A stretch of 64,000 nucleotides of DNA from Albugo candida (Eukaryota; Oomycota; Peronosporomycetes; Albuginales; Albuginaceae): contig CAJNAR010000170.1 in the NCBI GenBank assembly GCA_905220665.1, positions 248,001 to 312,000 on the forward strand, given 5' to 3'. The notes beneath the pieces are model-generated. The model saw only the letters and a list, made by a program, of their open reading frames with translations. It was not told the origin of the DNA and searched no databases. How positions within the stretch are numbered: position 1 is the first letter of the stretch; each line of letters opens with the position of its first letter. A program made the translations under genes and the position numbers. Of the stretch, positions 32,187-43,900 are shown one piece after another.

Positions 32187-33101
32187 ATGTCAACGCTAAC
32201 CAGCTCGGATTTTGGAGAATTGAAGCGTCCCACGACGCGTGTGCATGCGCCCCCAGGAGGTGAATCGTCTTGGAACTTTATGCATGGTGATGCGCAACCG
32301 CCTTCACAGAAACCACGAATGGAAACATCGCAAAGCGTCCCAGCGCCAGAATCAGGATCATTCGGGCACGTCAACAATAGTGCTCAAGAAAAGACTTTCA
32401 ACGCGACCAAACCAAACGTTCCCACAGATGCGCAACATGCTGCAAAGCTTCGTATTGCTTTGATCAAAACGACAATTGATGGAGAGATTGTCAACTTAAT
32501 GGCTCAGAATTGCTGGGGAAAATTACAGAATAAGCCAGGGATAACGACTGAAGTTTTCTCCGTTTCCAATTTGGAAGAATTACCGTACGCCGCAAACAAA
32601 TTACTTCAATACGGAGGTTTTGATGGGGTCATTTGTTTCGGCTTTCTCAACACTACTGATGCGTTATCTAACGCGTTAGCTGCTTGTTTGACACAAGCAA
32701 TTATCGACATCAGCGTGAAGAATGTCAAGCCTGTTATTCGTGCAATTTTCATGGGAGAGCCTCGTGTTGCCGGTGTGAAGGCGAAGAGTGGTTGGGGAGA
32801 AGAGTTTGCTGCAAACATCAGCGGGCTCATTCGTCTCGGTGGGTTTGTGAACAGAGATACTGGGAGCAGCTCAAGTGCCGGAAGCCCCAACTTGGAACAC
32901 GTACTCGTTGAGACCAGTGAAAGCAATAGCATGGACACGAGCGACATCGATACTCCTATGCATACTCCTCAAAGCAATATCCCGGCGGCAACCGTAGCGC
33001 AATCGAATGCAAACGCTCAAGAAAACTTTAGACCGAAATTTCAGCAACATTCGAAACGAAAGCAATATGGTGCAGGTGAGAGCTCTGTGGTGTTTGGATG
33101 A
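32187..33101 (+). CDS. Lumazine-synthase-fold protein flanked by HN1/Jupiter-like tails
   Basis: An intronless 304-residue frame with three parts. Residues 12-35 (RPTTRVHAPPGGESSWNF) and the last fifteen (KQYGAGESSVVFG) look like the Pro-Pro-Gly-Gly and Ser-x-x-Phe-Gly repeats of HN1/Jupiter microtubule-associated proteins. Between about 85 and 215 lies a domain with the strand-helix spacing of 6,7-dimethyl-8-ribityllumazine synthase: LRIALIKTTIDGEIVNLM, EELPYAANKLLQYGGFDGVI, VKPVIRAIFMG and SGWGEEFAANISGLIRL. The catalytic His that follows Gly-Thr-Thr in true enzymes is absent (GFLNTTDALSNA). It is therefore probably not a riboflavin enzyme. The fold call is pattern-based; function unknown. 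Confidence 0.62.
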   Translation: MSTLTSSDFGELKRPTTRVHAPPGGESSWNFMHGDAQPPSQKPRMETSQSVPAPESGSFGHVNNSAQEKTFNATKPNVPTDAQHAAKLRIALIKTTIDGEIVNLMAQNCWGKLQNKPGITTEVFSVSNLEELPYAANKLLQYGGFDGVICFGFLNTTDALSNALAACLTQAIIDISVKNVKPVIRAIFMGEPRVAGVKAKSGWGEEFAANISGLIRLGGFVNRDTGSSSSAGSPNLEHVLVETSESNSMDTSDIDTPMHTPQSNIPAATVAQSNANAQENFRPKFQQHSKRKQYGAGESSVVFG

Positions 33102-33441
33102 GCGCTACATTCACCTCAATCTAGTTTTTGAGGTTGCTGTTGTGAGGAAGTGTGCCTAAGCAATAAACATTTTACTCCACTGGTTGTGCGTTTTTCACCA
33201 TGTAGTATCAGAGCTCAAAGAGCTAAATGTTCCGGATGCCTCAACATTATACTGTGTCCTCATGAACATTCGGAGTATATTAAAGTTTTTGAGTAATTGT
33301 TTCTATCATCGGCATCCGGAACAAATGTACGTGCTCAAAGCTTAGTTTCGCCTGATGGTTGTGGGTGGGAAAAAGTTGCAAGCCAGCGAAAGAGAAACTG
33401 ATGAACACTTTTTGTCAGGACAGTCTCCAATTACAATGTTT
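33102..33441. other. Convergent 3' intergenic region containing an inverted repeat
   Basis: The 340 bp between two converging genes should carry both polyadenylation regions. TGTTCCGGATGCC at 33228-33240 is repeated as its exact reverse complement at 33311-33323, with 70 nt between. It could be a foldback element, an RNA hairpin or a small decayed MITE. Confidence 0.6.
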
Positions 33442-33939
33442 CTATTGCTCTGGGATATCTAGCTCTCCTTCTGAGATCATTCGCTGAATTTCTGTTGGCG
33501 CTTCTCCGTTCACAGTGCATCCTAAAGAACTTGCCGTTCCAAGAATTTCTTTCACAGTTCCTGTAAGGGTTCTGGCAATAGAACGTTCTCGCATCACTCT
33601 GGCAACATCAATGATTTGATCCAACGATAAATTACCATCGTGTTTGATGTTCTTGACTTTCTTGCGATTTCTTGGCGGTTCCTTCAGCTCTTTCACCAAA
33701 AGCGATGAGGCACTTGGAACCAAAGACACAGTTGCTTGACGGTTCACAATTGTGAGCTTCACAGTGACATTAAGTCCCTTCCAATCTTGAGTAGCCTTGC
33801 AGATATCTTCACCAATTTTCTTGGGAGAAAGACCTAAAGGTCCGACTTTTGGAGCAAGTGTAGATGCAGGTGCGACCTCGCCTCCAACTGTCCGTAAAAT
33901 GACGATCTTTTCTTCGCCTGCTGGTGGAGGTGGAGCCAT
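33442..33939 (-). CDS. RPL12: 60S ribosomal protein uL11 (L12)
   Basis: An intronless 165-residue frame, exactly the usual length. Recognisable stretches are [20 protein letters not shown] near the N-terminus, [33 protein letters not shown], and [13 protein letters not shown] near the end. The protein binds the GTPase-associated centre of large-subunit rRNA. Translation start at the first Met ([11 protein letters not shown]) fits homologues. Confidence 0.96.
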   Translation of the reverse strand: MAPPPPAGEEKIVILRTVGGEVAPASTLAPKVGPLGLSPKKIGEDICKATQDWKGLNVTVKLTIVNRQATVSLVPSASSLLVKELKEPPRNRKKVKNIKHDGNLSLDQIIDVARVMRERSIARTLTGTVKEILGTASSLGCTVNGEAPTEIQRMISEGELDIPEQ

Positions 33940-34136
33940 ATTTTTTATAGAGGATGCTAGGACTTGCGTTGACTGCCGAAATTGCGGAATGCAATTGTGT
34001 CAGCCAACGAAAAAAAAACCTCAAAGAAGAGGTGTAATTACTTAACAGTAGGTTTGCGTATATAATTAAAGTATGATCGGGAGCATCGGTCAAGTAATGT
34101 CTCAGCTCTGGTCATTTATTATGCATTTAGATAGGA

Positions 34137-35033
34137 CTACATTTTATAGTTGGCGGGTTGATCCAGAGGGTTAACAGTCTCGGAAGATGACTTCGTCCGC
34201 AATAATCCAGAATGAAATGAAATGCTAGAAGAAGCAATGGAAGGAATATCTGTTCTGGAAGCTGGAGCGAGGTCATGACTTTTTACCCGATATACATTTT
34301 CCATCCGATAAAAAATTGCCACGATGAATCCTGATGTCGCCATTATAGTACCAAATACGATGAGATAGAAGGAGGGACCGAGAGTGCTCTCTTTTCCCAA
34401 AAGTTGTTTCGTGTAAATTGTCCATTCCACAATTACGAGACATCCAGCTAGTGCTGTCAATGCACTAAAGCATAAAATGCAAAAGCATACCAGGGTTTTA
34501 GCCTTGATCACATTCTTCGAAAATCGGGATGAGAAAATCCATGTTAGTCCAAAGATTTTCTTTATCTTCTTCGTAAACCTACGCTGTAGTGCGTATAAAA
34601 CTGCCATGATCGCGGTCATGACACTAAGACAAATCAACGTGAAGATAGTGTAAGCAGTGGATTCCAGAAAGAAGAGACAAATCAGCCGATCAATTGCTTG
34701 CTTGAACCAAGATTCTGCTTCTCGATATCGACACCATAGCAGTCTTACTGTATTGTGATTTTTCCTCAATGTCTTGCCATTATGTGGTGGAAGAGTGTTA
34801 ATAGACTCACTTCCAAAATCTGTCAGCTTTCGCTGATCATAGTAGGAATGGCACGAGGTATTGCGTTTATCCTTGAACTCCATGCAATACAAAGTCGGAG
34901 CAAAAATGATACGCTGTAACGATTTCGACTGCCGGTCGTTTACGTAAACCAGTGTCCATGATTGATATCGTAGAGCCAACGCGAAGAGTAGAAGTGCCAC
35001 GACTTGCAATCCAGCAACCAACCAGCGTAGCAT
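34137..35033 (-). CDS. Uncharacterised four-helix membrane protein
   Basis: A 298-residue frame not recognised as any named family. Hydrophobic segments lie at about residues 5-24, 122-148, 185-208 and 224-246. The first loop contains a Trp (YQSWTLVYV) and several cysteines before helix 2, resembling the tetraspan claudin/PMP22 plan in layout only. Basic stretches (RRFTKKIKK) follow helix 2. The C-terminus is Ser-rich. The first Met directly precedes the first hydrophobic helix, supporting the start. It reads in the same direction as uL11, 197 bp away. Confidence 0.7.
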   Translation of the reverse strand: MLRWLVAGLQVVALLLFALALRYQSWTLVYVNDRQSKSLQRIIFAPTLYCMEFKDKRNTSCHSYYDQRKLTDFGSESINTLPPHNGKTLRKNHNTVRLLWCRYREAESWFKQAIDRLICLFFLESTAYTIFTLICLSVMTAIMAVLYALQRRFTKKIKKIFGLTWIFSSRFSKNVIKAKTLVCFCILCFSALTALAGCLVIVEWTIYTKQLLGKESTLGPSFYLIVFGTIMATSGFIVAIFYRMENVYRVKSHDLAPASRTDIPSIASSSISFHSGLLRTKSSSETVNPLDQPANYKM

Positions 35034-35055
35034 ACAGAACGTTTGAGAGGATCGT

Positions 35056-35404
35056 TTAGTGTGAACAATGTGATAAAGGAAGAAAATATGAATTGATCTG
35101 AGTCATGCCGAAGTCCTTCTGACTCCTATTCCGTTGCAGATTATTGTTTCTGAGTGCGTCTTGGTTGGATGAAAACATGGAAATCAACCCAATCCCTTCT
35201 ATTTTGCAAGAATCAGATAGGAGGAATGATACCTCCACCACTTTACCAGTGGCATCAGTTGTCGGTATCGCTGCGATAACATGCGTCCATGCGGGGCGTG
35301 ACGACAAAAGACTAGCAATCACCACAACTACTGCTAAATTACAGGTCGAACTGTCGAAAGCATTCTTATATATCACGTTCCCAGGTATTCCGCAAAATCT
35401 GTGA
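35056..35404. other. Overlapping open frames of unclear status
   Basis: A 106-residue minus-strand frame (35376-35056) and an 86-residue plus-strand frame (35144-35404) occupy the same DNA. Neither has a recognised domain. The minus frame has a hydrophobic N-terminal patch (LAVVVVIASLL). At most one is real; I cannot decide which. Confidence 0.3.
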
Positions 35405-35488
35405 GCCGATAGACAACAGTGATTGCGGTGCGTTTCGACACGATATAAGATTGATGGAATGGATAGGATGCTCGATTATTGTATTTAT

Positions 35489-35702
35489 TCGTTCACTAAA
35501 ATGCATTCAGCTCAAAAGAAAGTTTGAGCCATCAGTTACACTGAATCAAGGAATTGGTGTCTACGACAGTTTCAAGGGTAGGCTTTGCATATCAATCGTT
35601 CACTCAAAAGCATTCAGCTCAAAAGAGAGTTTGAGCCATCAGTTACACTGAATCAAGTAATTGGTGTCTACGACAGTTTTAAGGGTAGGCTTTGCATATC
35701 AA
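35489..35702. repeat. Two-copy 107-bp tandem repeat containing a hairpin
   Basis: Units at 35489-35595 and 35596-35702 differ at only a handful of positions. Each includes GCTCAAA...TTTGAGC, a seven-base perfect inverted repeat around a six-base loop. The near identity suggests a recent duplication. No coding role is evident. Confidence 0.85.
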
Positions 35703-35707
35703 TCATC

Positions 35708-35893
35708 TTATAATGCTGGGTGGGGTTCATAATAATGCTGGGACTTTTCGTACCCTTTACTGACAAGATCGTACACCGTTGCCGTGCAGTCCAATATGAC
35801 ATGTCCAAGCATTGTTTTGCTCAGCATTAACATAATTCGATGGCTGACAATGGCATCAACTTTGCACAATGCGACGATGTATGGAGCAGTCAT
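35708..35893 (-). CDS. Possible small protein (61 residues), unknown
   Basis: The frame starts MTAPYIVALCKVDAI and ends HYYEPHPAL. It is largely hydrophobic to amphipathic in its first half, with no cleavable signal evident and no known motif. It ends just outside the tandem repeat. It might be a small organelle-associated protein or chance. Low confidence. Confidence 0.3.
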   Translation of the reverse strand: MTAPYIVALCKVDAIVSHRIMLMLSKTMLGHVILDCTATVYDLVSKGYEKSQHYYEPHPAL

Positions 35894-36151
35894 TTAAGAC
35901 ATCATTAATTGGAGAATTTTCAAATATTTATCGTAAAACTGACGTATATGATACTTCTTTGCGAAGCCAAAATAAACAATAGAAAAGCTATTTTGCGTCA
36001 GAAAGCTTCACAAGCGTTTCCGTTGACATGCACGAAAATAACCCGATAGTTAGCAATAGCGCTCGTCGTTGGCTTCTTTTGTGGTTTTCCACCAATCAAA
36101 TTAAGCGGCTTGATAAAGTGTCGCAGTCTTCCTGAAAGTGAATCGGCCGCA

Positions 36152-36890
<739 letters not shown>

Positions 36891-37098
36891 GGAGGTCAAG
36901 AACAGAGTAAGTGCTCATAGATGCTGGCGAATCCGCATTTAAAGTACTGATTATGAACCGAAAAAGTCGATAAGTAGACAATGCGAAGTAATTTGATCTA
37001 TAAATCAGTCTTATTATTGATATACAATCTTTTAAGCTCGCAATTCAAAATCAAAGCACCTTCCTTAAGGCTTCAGAAACTCTTGCATTTGCATTCAC

Positions 37099-37652
37099 AT
37101 GTCAACTTCTACGAAAGCACTTGCGCGCTACTTTGCAAAGATCAATGGGTTTGGTGTTCCGGACTAGTTAAAAAGCCGAGCGTTTTCACTTCTGTTCAAT
37201 ACACAAGTCAAAATGGCTTGGCTTGGCGGAATAGAAGTTGAGACCTGGAACCAAATGAGAGCGACAGCATCACTCAAAATCGACTACGGGTCCAAAATCA
37301 TATTGGAGGTATACACGCTTGTGGTATGGCGCTTCTCGCCGAGCTACAGCAGGAATGGTGTTTGGTATAAATGTCCCCGAAACTTGTGTGCCACTACTCA
37401 CAAGCATGAAAATCGATTACAATTGACGAGCCACGGGCGACCTCTTTGCAGTGGCAGCTCTAACTCTTGATCAGGTACCACGATGCACTAATGAGTAGTT
37501 GGTAATCTTTTTCCATCACGCGACAGATCACGAGTATACAATCAATGGAAAAAGGCAGTGTAAGAGTGGGTGTGCAGGTGCGAGATTCGGAAGAAAAGGA
37601 ACCAATTGAATGCGAAGTCGTATGGGCGTGGACGACAAAGAAGAGAAAATGA
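37099..37652 (+). pseudogene. DUF4442 thioesterase-like gene, disabled copy
   Basis: This aligns along its whole length with the intact gene at 1951-1396, including the intron position (37475-37526 region) and the final TTKKRK codons. It has an in-frame TAG at codon 23, where the intact copy has TCG, and one missing A near 37278 (CTCAAAATCG versus CTCAAAAATCG) that shifts the frame. Two independent lesions make it a pseudogene unless there is a sequencing error at both places. Confidence 0.85.
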
Positions 37653-38200
37653 TAACGCATCTTAGGACTTTTTTTATAATTACTGCACAAGAAACGTGTA
37701 GCGACGTGCAGTGGAATAGCGAAATGATAACCAAGAAATGGGCCAAGTATTTGTGTGCTCGAGGAGAAATCCATTTCATTGTGTCTTGGATAGGTACATT
37801 GTATCCATCCTCGACATTATGGTCATCAGAGAACCACCAAGTATCAATTGATATAAGAACCACATTACACTTCAAGGCGTATCCGCAAGCTGTGCAGGTT
37901 GTATCGATTGTGATTCTTACTCCACGAGAGAAGTACTGGTTCAAACTTTTGTCAAAAAAGAGTGATACTTTATTCGTAACAGTTTGAATGTGAATGGTTC
38001 TAAAGACTTTCTGTATCACAAGAATTTGAGACAAAGATTTGCCCAGTATATCCTTTATTACCAAGGAATAGCATATATATGTTGCTCATCCTATCCTCAG
38101 TGATGTCGGATCCGAATGAAAATTAGCTTGATTCGAACTCTCCGGTCTTATTTGTGTAACTGCAGCATTGTATTTTGGGCCTCTCAATAGCATATCGATA
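37653..38200. other. Spacer within the duplicated block
   Basis: Long open frames exist on both strands (up to 178 residues on the minus strand and 125 on the plus strand), but no family can be recognised. The left arm contains a shorter, diverged equivalent lacking about 200 nt. Conserved patches next to the two genes probably mark a terminator and a promoter. Confidence 0.4.
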
Positions 38201-38682
38201 ATGCCTTTAAAACGACTAACGTTGGAAGCTCCCCCAGGTGGAAAACTGATAACACGGAAGCATAATGGCAAGGGGCAGCATTCTAATGTGGAGCGGTATA
38301 TTCGTCGCGAAGAAGAATTGGTACAAGCTCGAGATTATTGCAATAAGAGCGAAAGAACCGCAATTTGTGCGAATTGGGAGGAGCGTCTTTTGCTTCGAAA
38401 AAAGCAAAATTTCAGGTAAGTTTTACATGATGTGTTTGTATGAGCATACACATCATGAAAAACTTACATGACAAGATTCAATCTTGTAGGTTAGATAATG
38501 ACCTGGATATATTAAACACGGAAACAATACAAGTACGACAAAAACGCCTATTGAAGTTTTATCAATCATGCTACGATCAGTATATTTATTATGTGTATCG
38601 ATTCCTGCGAACTAAATTGTTTTTTAGATGGGAAATCGATTTGAATAAGAACGGGCTTGCGATTTTACGTGACCGCGACTAG
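38201..38682 (+). CDS. Small CFAP141-like flagellar protein
   Basis: Three exons (38201-38415, 38490-38579, 38628-38682; introns 74 and 48 nt) give 119 residues. The N-terminus has LTLEAPPGG. The C-terminal half reads IQVRQKRLLKFYQ, then, across the second intron, QWEIDLNKNGLAI. The pattern 'VRQ..L...F....YxxELN..G.A' is that of CFAP141-type microtubule inner proteins of flagella, and oomycete zoospores are flagellated. Ignoring intron 2 still leaves an open frame but breaks that pattern. Family call is tentative, from motif spacing and size. A start at 38168 in the same frame is also possible. Confidence 0.55.
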
Positions 38683-38769
38683 GATCTCGTCAACTCGTTT
38701 GTTCACATAAGTTACTATACATTCTACAAACGTCGATGATCAAGACATTAGATGCATCACTGCAAATAA

Positions 38770-39111
38770 TTAAATGAGCTGAGCTTTTGCTGAGCATTCA
38801 CTGTCAGGTTCAATGTAATAAGTTTTGACGTAATTCGCGGAATTTACAGAGTGAGAATACAATTGTCTATAGTGTACCAAATCCCTAACTTGGCTCAAGA
38901 AGAATGATCGATGCTTCACGCAAGTTCGGACGAGGAGAGGCATACTAAATATGACGATCAGCTTGACGTAATAGAAGAGGACTAGGGTAGAAAGGAACAA
39001 TTGATGCGCTGTACTATATGGCACATTTAAACAAAGAGCTGTACACGGATACAAGATAGAAGATACCATTAGAACCATATCTGTCATAGACACGCCGTCA
39101 TCAATACACAT
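38770..39111 (-). other. Open frame of uncertain status with a hydrophobic segment
   Basis: A 113-residue frame with a run LFYYVKLIVIFSMPLLV. There is no recognised family and no upstream exon that could be joined confidently. It may be a fragment of a decayed membrane protein gene. Confidence 0.25.
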
Positions 39112-39323
39112 AAAGTCTATTTGTAGATTTGTGCTGCATTTGCAGATACAGCGGCCTGATGGTGTATATGACTACCTGGAGCTGAGTTTTTAACGTGAAT
39201 GCTTACTCAATAAATGGCCTAATATAAAAACTCGATAAATCTTTCGTGTACTATTTTCATGATTTTACGTGCAATTGCTGACGTTTAGACATCTATATAC
39301 GTTGTACTTCGTCAATCGTTGAG

Positions 39324-39609
39324 GTACTGAGGACTACGGAGAGTACTTTACCCTTGCACATTGCCCTGATTCAGCATTACTACACGATCATGATGGGAAA
39401 TATCGTTTTGTGTGGATAAATCAAGGTAGATTCTTTGGAAGTATAGCGTGAGTTTCTTCTTGACAATCAAAGTCTTCCTCGCCTTGGTTTCGACCTCATT
39501 GGCTTTCTAATCCAGATTAGAATACCGCAGTATCACCAAACGTACTCTATATTTGCCCACAAGCGCACACGTCATTGCCGGAGTCAAGTTTCTGGTCGCG
39601 CGTATATGA
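39324..39609 (+). pseudogene. Two 3' exons of an unrecognised gene, 5' part missing or unrecognised
   Basis: Exons 39324-39447 and 39516-39609 join through a 68-nt GT-AG intron. They give a smooth coding-like sequence: DYGEYFTLAHCPDSALLHDH, then KYRFVWINQGRFFGSIA, then LEYRSITKRTLYLPTSAH. The phase and codon flow look real. I could not connect an upstream exon with a start, so it may be a truncated gene or a gene whose 5' exons I missed. No function is proposed. Confidence 0.4.
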
Positions 39610-40516
39610 CGAGACTGATAGCACGTATTGACATTCTCATTCGCATACGTTTGTAACCTTGATGCGATTGTAAGAAGTATTTGCTTTCAATCTGCATTCG
39701 CGCTGGCAACGGTACATAAAATTTCTTGGCATCTTCCCAAAGGAATTCATAAGGCGGATAATTGCATCCTCCAGAAATCATTTCATGATTAGCCGACTCA
39801 ACTTATTCACCATTATTCGTCTTCGATTGATCGGCAACCTGTTTATCCTCGATATTTACCTGCGCATGTAAGCTTCACATTACTTCTAACGATTGATATG
39901 TCGAATTGACAGCCCTTTTTACGGTTGGGGATTAAGTATTGACTTGGATAATTCGGCAGAGTAACCTACGACTCCCGCAGTAACTTGCCTTGAAAAAGTT
40001 CGACATAGCTGTCGACAAAATTTGACTGAAGTTGAAGCCACATCAATGATACATCTCATGCAATGTATCAGCGTTACAAGCGACCGAAATTGCGATAAGT
40101 TTGAGCTTCCCGCCGCCATAATGTGTGAGTAATCGTTTCGTCACAGTTGGAGCAACCATCCTTATACCTCGAAAGTGTCATTTCTAGCTCTGTCTTATTA
40201 GCAGCTACTACACAGCATTTTGGTGGTGATCTCGTCACACACGAGCATAATCGTCGAGCGCAGAAAGGGGGTCATCGGTCATATATTGCGGTTCCACAGG
40301 ATTCAAGAAAATTGACGCCATAATCCTCCACATCGGTATCGATGCACCGAAAGGAAAAACAAGAAGCCCACTCAAATACAGAGGAAATGTAAGAATTCTG
40401 GCACACGTTCTTACAAAAATGAGAACGGTACACGGCAGGTCATACACTGAAAGCCTCCCGAGATATTCTGCTAGACTCGACGTTATCTTGCGCGATCGTC
40501 CAGGACTTTTTGGCAT
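39584..40516 (-). pseudogene. Unrecognised multi-exon gene, probably decayed
   Basis: A first exon starting at 40516 encodes MPKSPGRSRK and a hydrophobic stretch (FPLYLSGLLVFPFGASIPMW), ending DDPLSALDDYA. Plausible short GT-AG introns link it to pieces reading LKLIAISVACNADTLHEM and YVELFQGKLLRES. Further down, SGGCNYPPYEFLWEDAKKFY is open only after an in-frame TAA. The broken flow suggests a pseudogene or an exon model I could not solve. No family assigned. Confidence 0.35.
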
Positions 40517-40974
40517 GGTATGCTTTGTGATTAAGGTACGACTGGTATCAACCGTAAAGAGATACATACACATGGTGAGACCACTAGCTCAACGCTAATG
40601 GTAGGTGTAATTTCGTATTCGATGCGCGATTTTGATTATCCTAAAACTTACGTATTGCGAAAATCTCGTTACAAAGATAGAGTTCCATCCTAATTTTCGA
40701 AACGTTACGCAATGACTGCAGACTTCGAAAACTGGGGTCAAAGATTCATGAATCGCAACCGGAAAGCAATATGTATGCAGAAAATGACCTTCACTGAAGC
40801 ACATATGTCACACAAGTTTTCTACCCCGGTTTCTTACTACAAATCTTCAGAATTGCAGACAAATGAAAATAAGGGATGAAGCGACAGTTGTTTTTCAAAC
40901 AAGGAAAAGCAGGAATCCTATATTTGGGTTCTGATACCCCTCCATCGAGCGTATTTTCGGCTCTGATGTTTTCA

Positions 40975-43900
40975 AGTGCACGTTCGGTCATGACATGTCT
41001 CACTAACTTGGTGTAAACCGACAAGTGTTTTTAACTCCTCCAATTCCGGTGCATGAGGCGCCTTCGTCATCATGTCAGATGGCATGTAAGAACCTTCACG
41101 ATATTCGGTTTTGAGAATCCCACGTTTGGCGTACGAGCCCACAAATTTTATTCTCACGTCGATGTGCTTTGCTTTTAAGGAAGATTCTCCGGCAGGTTTC
41201 ATGAGTGCTCCCTGGTTATCGACCTTGAGCGACATCGGCATGATCACAACCTATCCCATTCCTCCCAGCACTTCTCTGCTGCCAATCATCCTTGTAACTA
41301 CGACCGACGCCGCAGTGAATTCTGCTTCCATGGTGGAAAGTGAAATTCGCTTTGTTTGTGAGTAAAACATACGACTGACATACCCGCTACTAGGATATAT
41401 CTAACGGTGACGGATCTACGGCCCGCCTTTCAGCAGCAAAGTCTGTATCACTATAATCCACTAATATGAGTGGTTTATTCAGATCGTCATCTCCTTTCAT
41501 TCGTAGACGAAGTTTCTTCAACTTTTGGAGCTACCGGGCTATTTTCCAAACACTTTCAATCGGACAATGCGTACGTCTTGTCGAACAATTTACCGCAAAT
41601 GAAATAGCAGCTTTCCCATAAGGGATTGATGGTACGCACAAAAATCCCATTCTGTGTGGTACAAATCGGAAGCATGACATCATTTCGACAACGTCATTGG
41701 TGGTATCTTCTATGTTCCATGGGCATTTTTCCAAACCCAGCTCTTTGAGCATACCCAAAATCGTCACTTTTTTGATCGATATCGTAACCCACTTTAACAT
41801 TGTAATTGATTCCCATTCCGAGAAATCTATGCGCAATACCCAAGCTTTTTGCAGACAAATTCTTCAAGTCATCAGAAAAAAACATGTCCATCTAAAACGG
41901 TTCACTAAGACGTGTACCATCTCGCTTCCAATAAGCACACAAGTCTTTAAGACACTGTATGAGTCTTAGGGACAAAAGCTTTTTCTGCAGCAATTCTGAC
42001 CAAAGTCTTCCTCCTTGTTTCGAACCGTACAGCGCCTTCTTCAATTCTAGCGACAGTTCATCCTACCTTTTGACTTGTTATGATTCAAGTGTGTCGTGAA
42101 CCACGTTCATTCCTTGTGGGGCTCTTAGAAGAATGTTGAGCTCCGGTTCCTAGCCAGCTTTGACATCTGCGTTGGGTATATCGCCATGCTGTGCCGGGAC
42201 CCGCCATTGATCGCTGAAGCCAGCATTCATTTTACGCTTGAAATCTCCAATAAAGCGGCGAAGGTAACGTTGTAGTCACGACCAAACGAGTTTATATCGC
42301 TCCAACTTTCTATCTGCGTCACGTCTCGTCTTATAAACCCATTTTTTATGCAGGCAATTTAAATCAAATGATGTCACCACCATTTTCCACACTTGATGAC
42401 TCTCCAAAGATCAAATTTCTTCTTGCATCGCTTCTTTCCATTCAGACTTGTCTACGCTATGAATTGCCTCCCGATAAGTTGACGGATCCGCCTCTTTTAC
42501 GCTATGCATCACTCCAGAGCCAACCTTCAACGCTATGCATCCGTCTCGTATGCCATCTGAGTCCATCTGTATTGATCGTGTTACTAGACGCTCCCTTGTC
42601 CATAATGGCTTGGTTGAGCACCTGCGTGATCGCCGTGTTAGCATATATCTCATCACACACATTTTCTTACGTAGACGTGCCTTCGTAACCGCTAAGGTTT
42701 TGACAAGTCGTTATCTCTTTGTCGATAATCTCGATGTCTCGTATAAAATGCGTTGTTAGAACGGTGCGATCCTTGGGTAATAAGACTTGATAGTCTTTGT
42801 GCCATCACCAATCCCAATGATAATATCACGTTGTGCGCTCTTCGAAAAATTGCTCTTCTTCAGAATTCTATACATAATCTCATTTAGTGCTGGCGTCACA
42901 TAGGTAAGTATCTTGATCGGAGACACCTTGCTGGTATTAGCAGTCGTAGATGAACGATTCAACACGTATACAGCGTATTGAATTGCATCCTCCGAAAGTA
43001 AGTGGCAAACCGCTGGAAAAAATCATACACCGCGCCATCTTCCTGATGGCACTCTGTATAGGCTCCGCCTTGCCATTGCTGTCTTGGTTTCGTGCCTCGC
43101 TACGCTGGAAAGCGCCGCCAAACATTTTACAGAATAATTCGAAATTAGCGTGTTCACCACCGGAGTCTGTACGCAAGACGTAAATTCGACAATCAAAACG
43201 CTTCTCGACATAAATCAAGAAATCCTCGAAGGATTTGCCCGCTTTATCCTTGGTAGGGGCGAGAAAAACTATCACGTAATTACTTTTGTGTGATCAACAA
43301 ACCCAGTCATGTAGCGATTTTCAAGCCTGTCCCTTGGGGTCATGGAGCCTTTGATATCCGAGCAAATAACTCCACCAATCTGGTCAATAGGATAGTTCGA
43401 CCCAGTATCTAGGGTGGACTATCGACTTTTACTCTGCTTGCCTTGTTCGCATGTTGAGCAGCTGACACGTGTTCGATCAGTATGATACCCGTAGCTATAT
43501 TACAAGCCAATCTCTCCACGGCACCATAATTAAAGTGGCCAAAACGCCGATGAAAATTATATAATCTCCCCGGTTGTGGTACGTGGAGAGTATCTTAGTT
43601 TAGCTCGTCCTTGTCCACAAGTGCAACCAAAATTACGTTTCGAGATGGCTGCAGTGTACGTGGCACTTTGGATTTGACCATTAGCACAATTTTAGATAAG
43701 TCCACGTCAGAGACCACAGTTTTTCCATAAGACGTTTCGGGTACACGATGTGCACCATGGCGACCAAGCACGTGCCCTTTGGCATCTATTTTTCTATACG
43801 ATATCAAATGTGAGCAAGTCCGACCGCAAAATAAACTTCAGTAAGTTTCACAGTCTGAACCTTGCCATCCGCAGATACCCAAAATCTTACGTTGCCCACT

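Noticed and set aside
37528..38064. 178-residue minus-strand frame
   Set aside because: It overlaps the DUF4442 pseudogene exon in antisense and is only partly conserved in the other arm; no family signal.
38580..38627. Reading through this segment as coding in the CFAP141-like gene
   Set aside because: The frame is open, but removing it as a 48-nt GT-AG intron gives the conserved C-terminal pattern.
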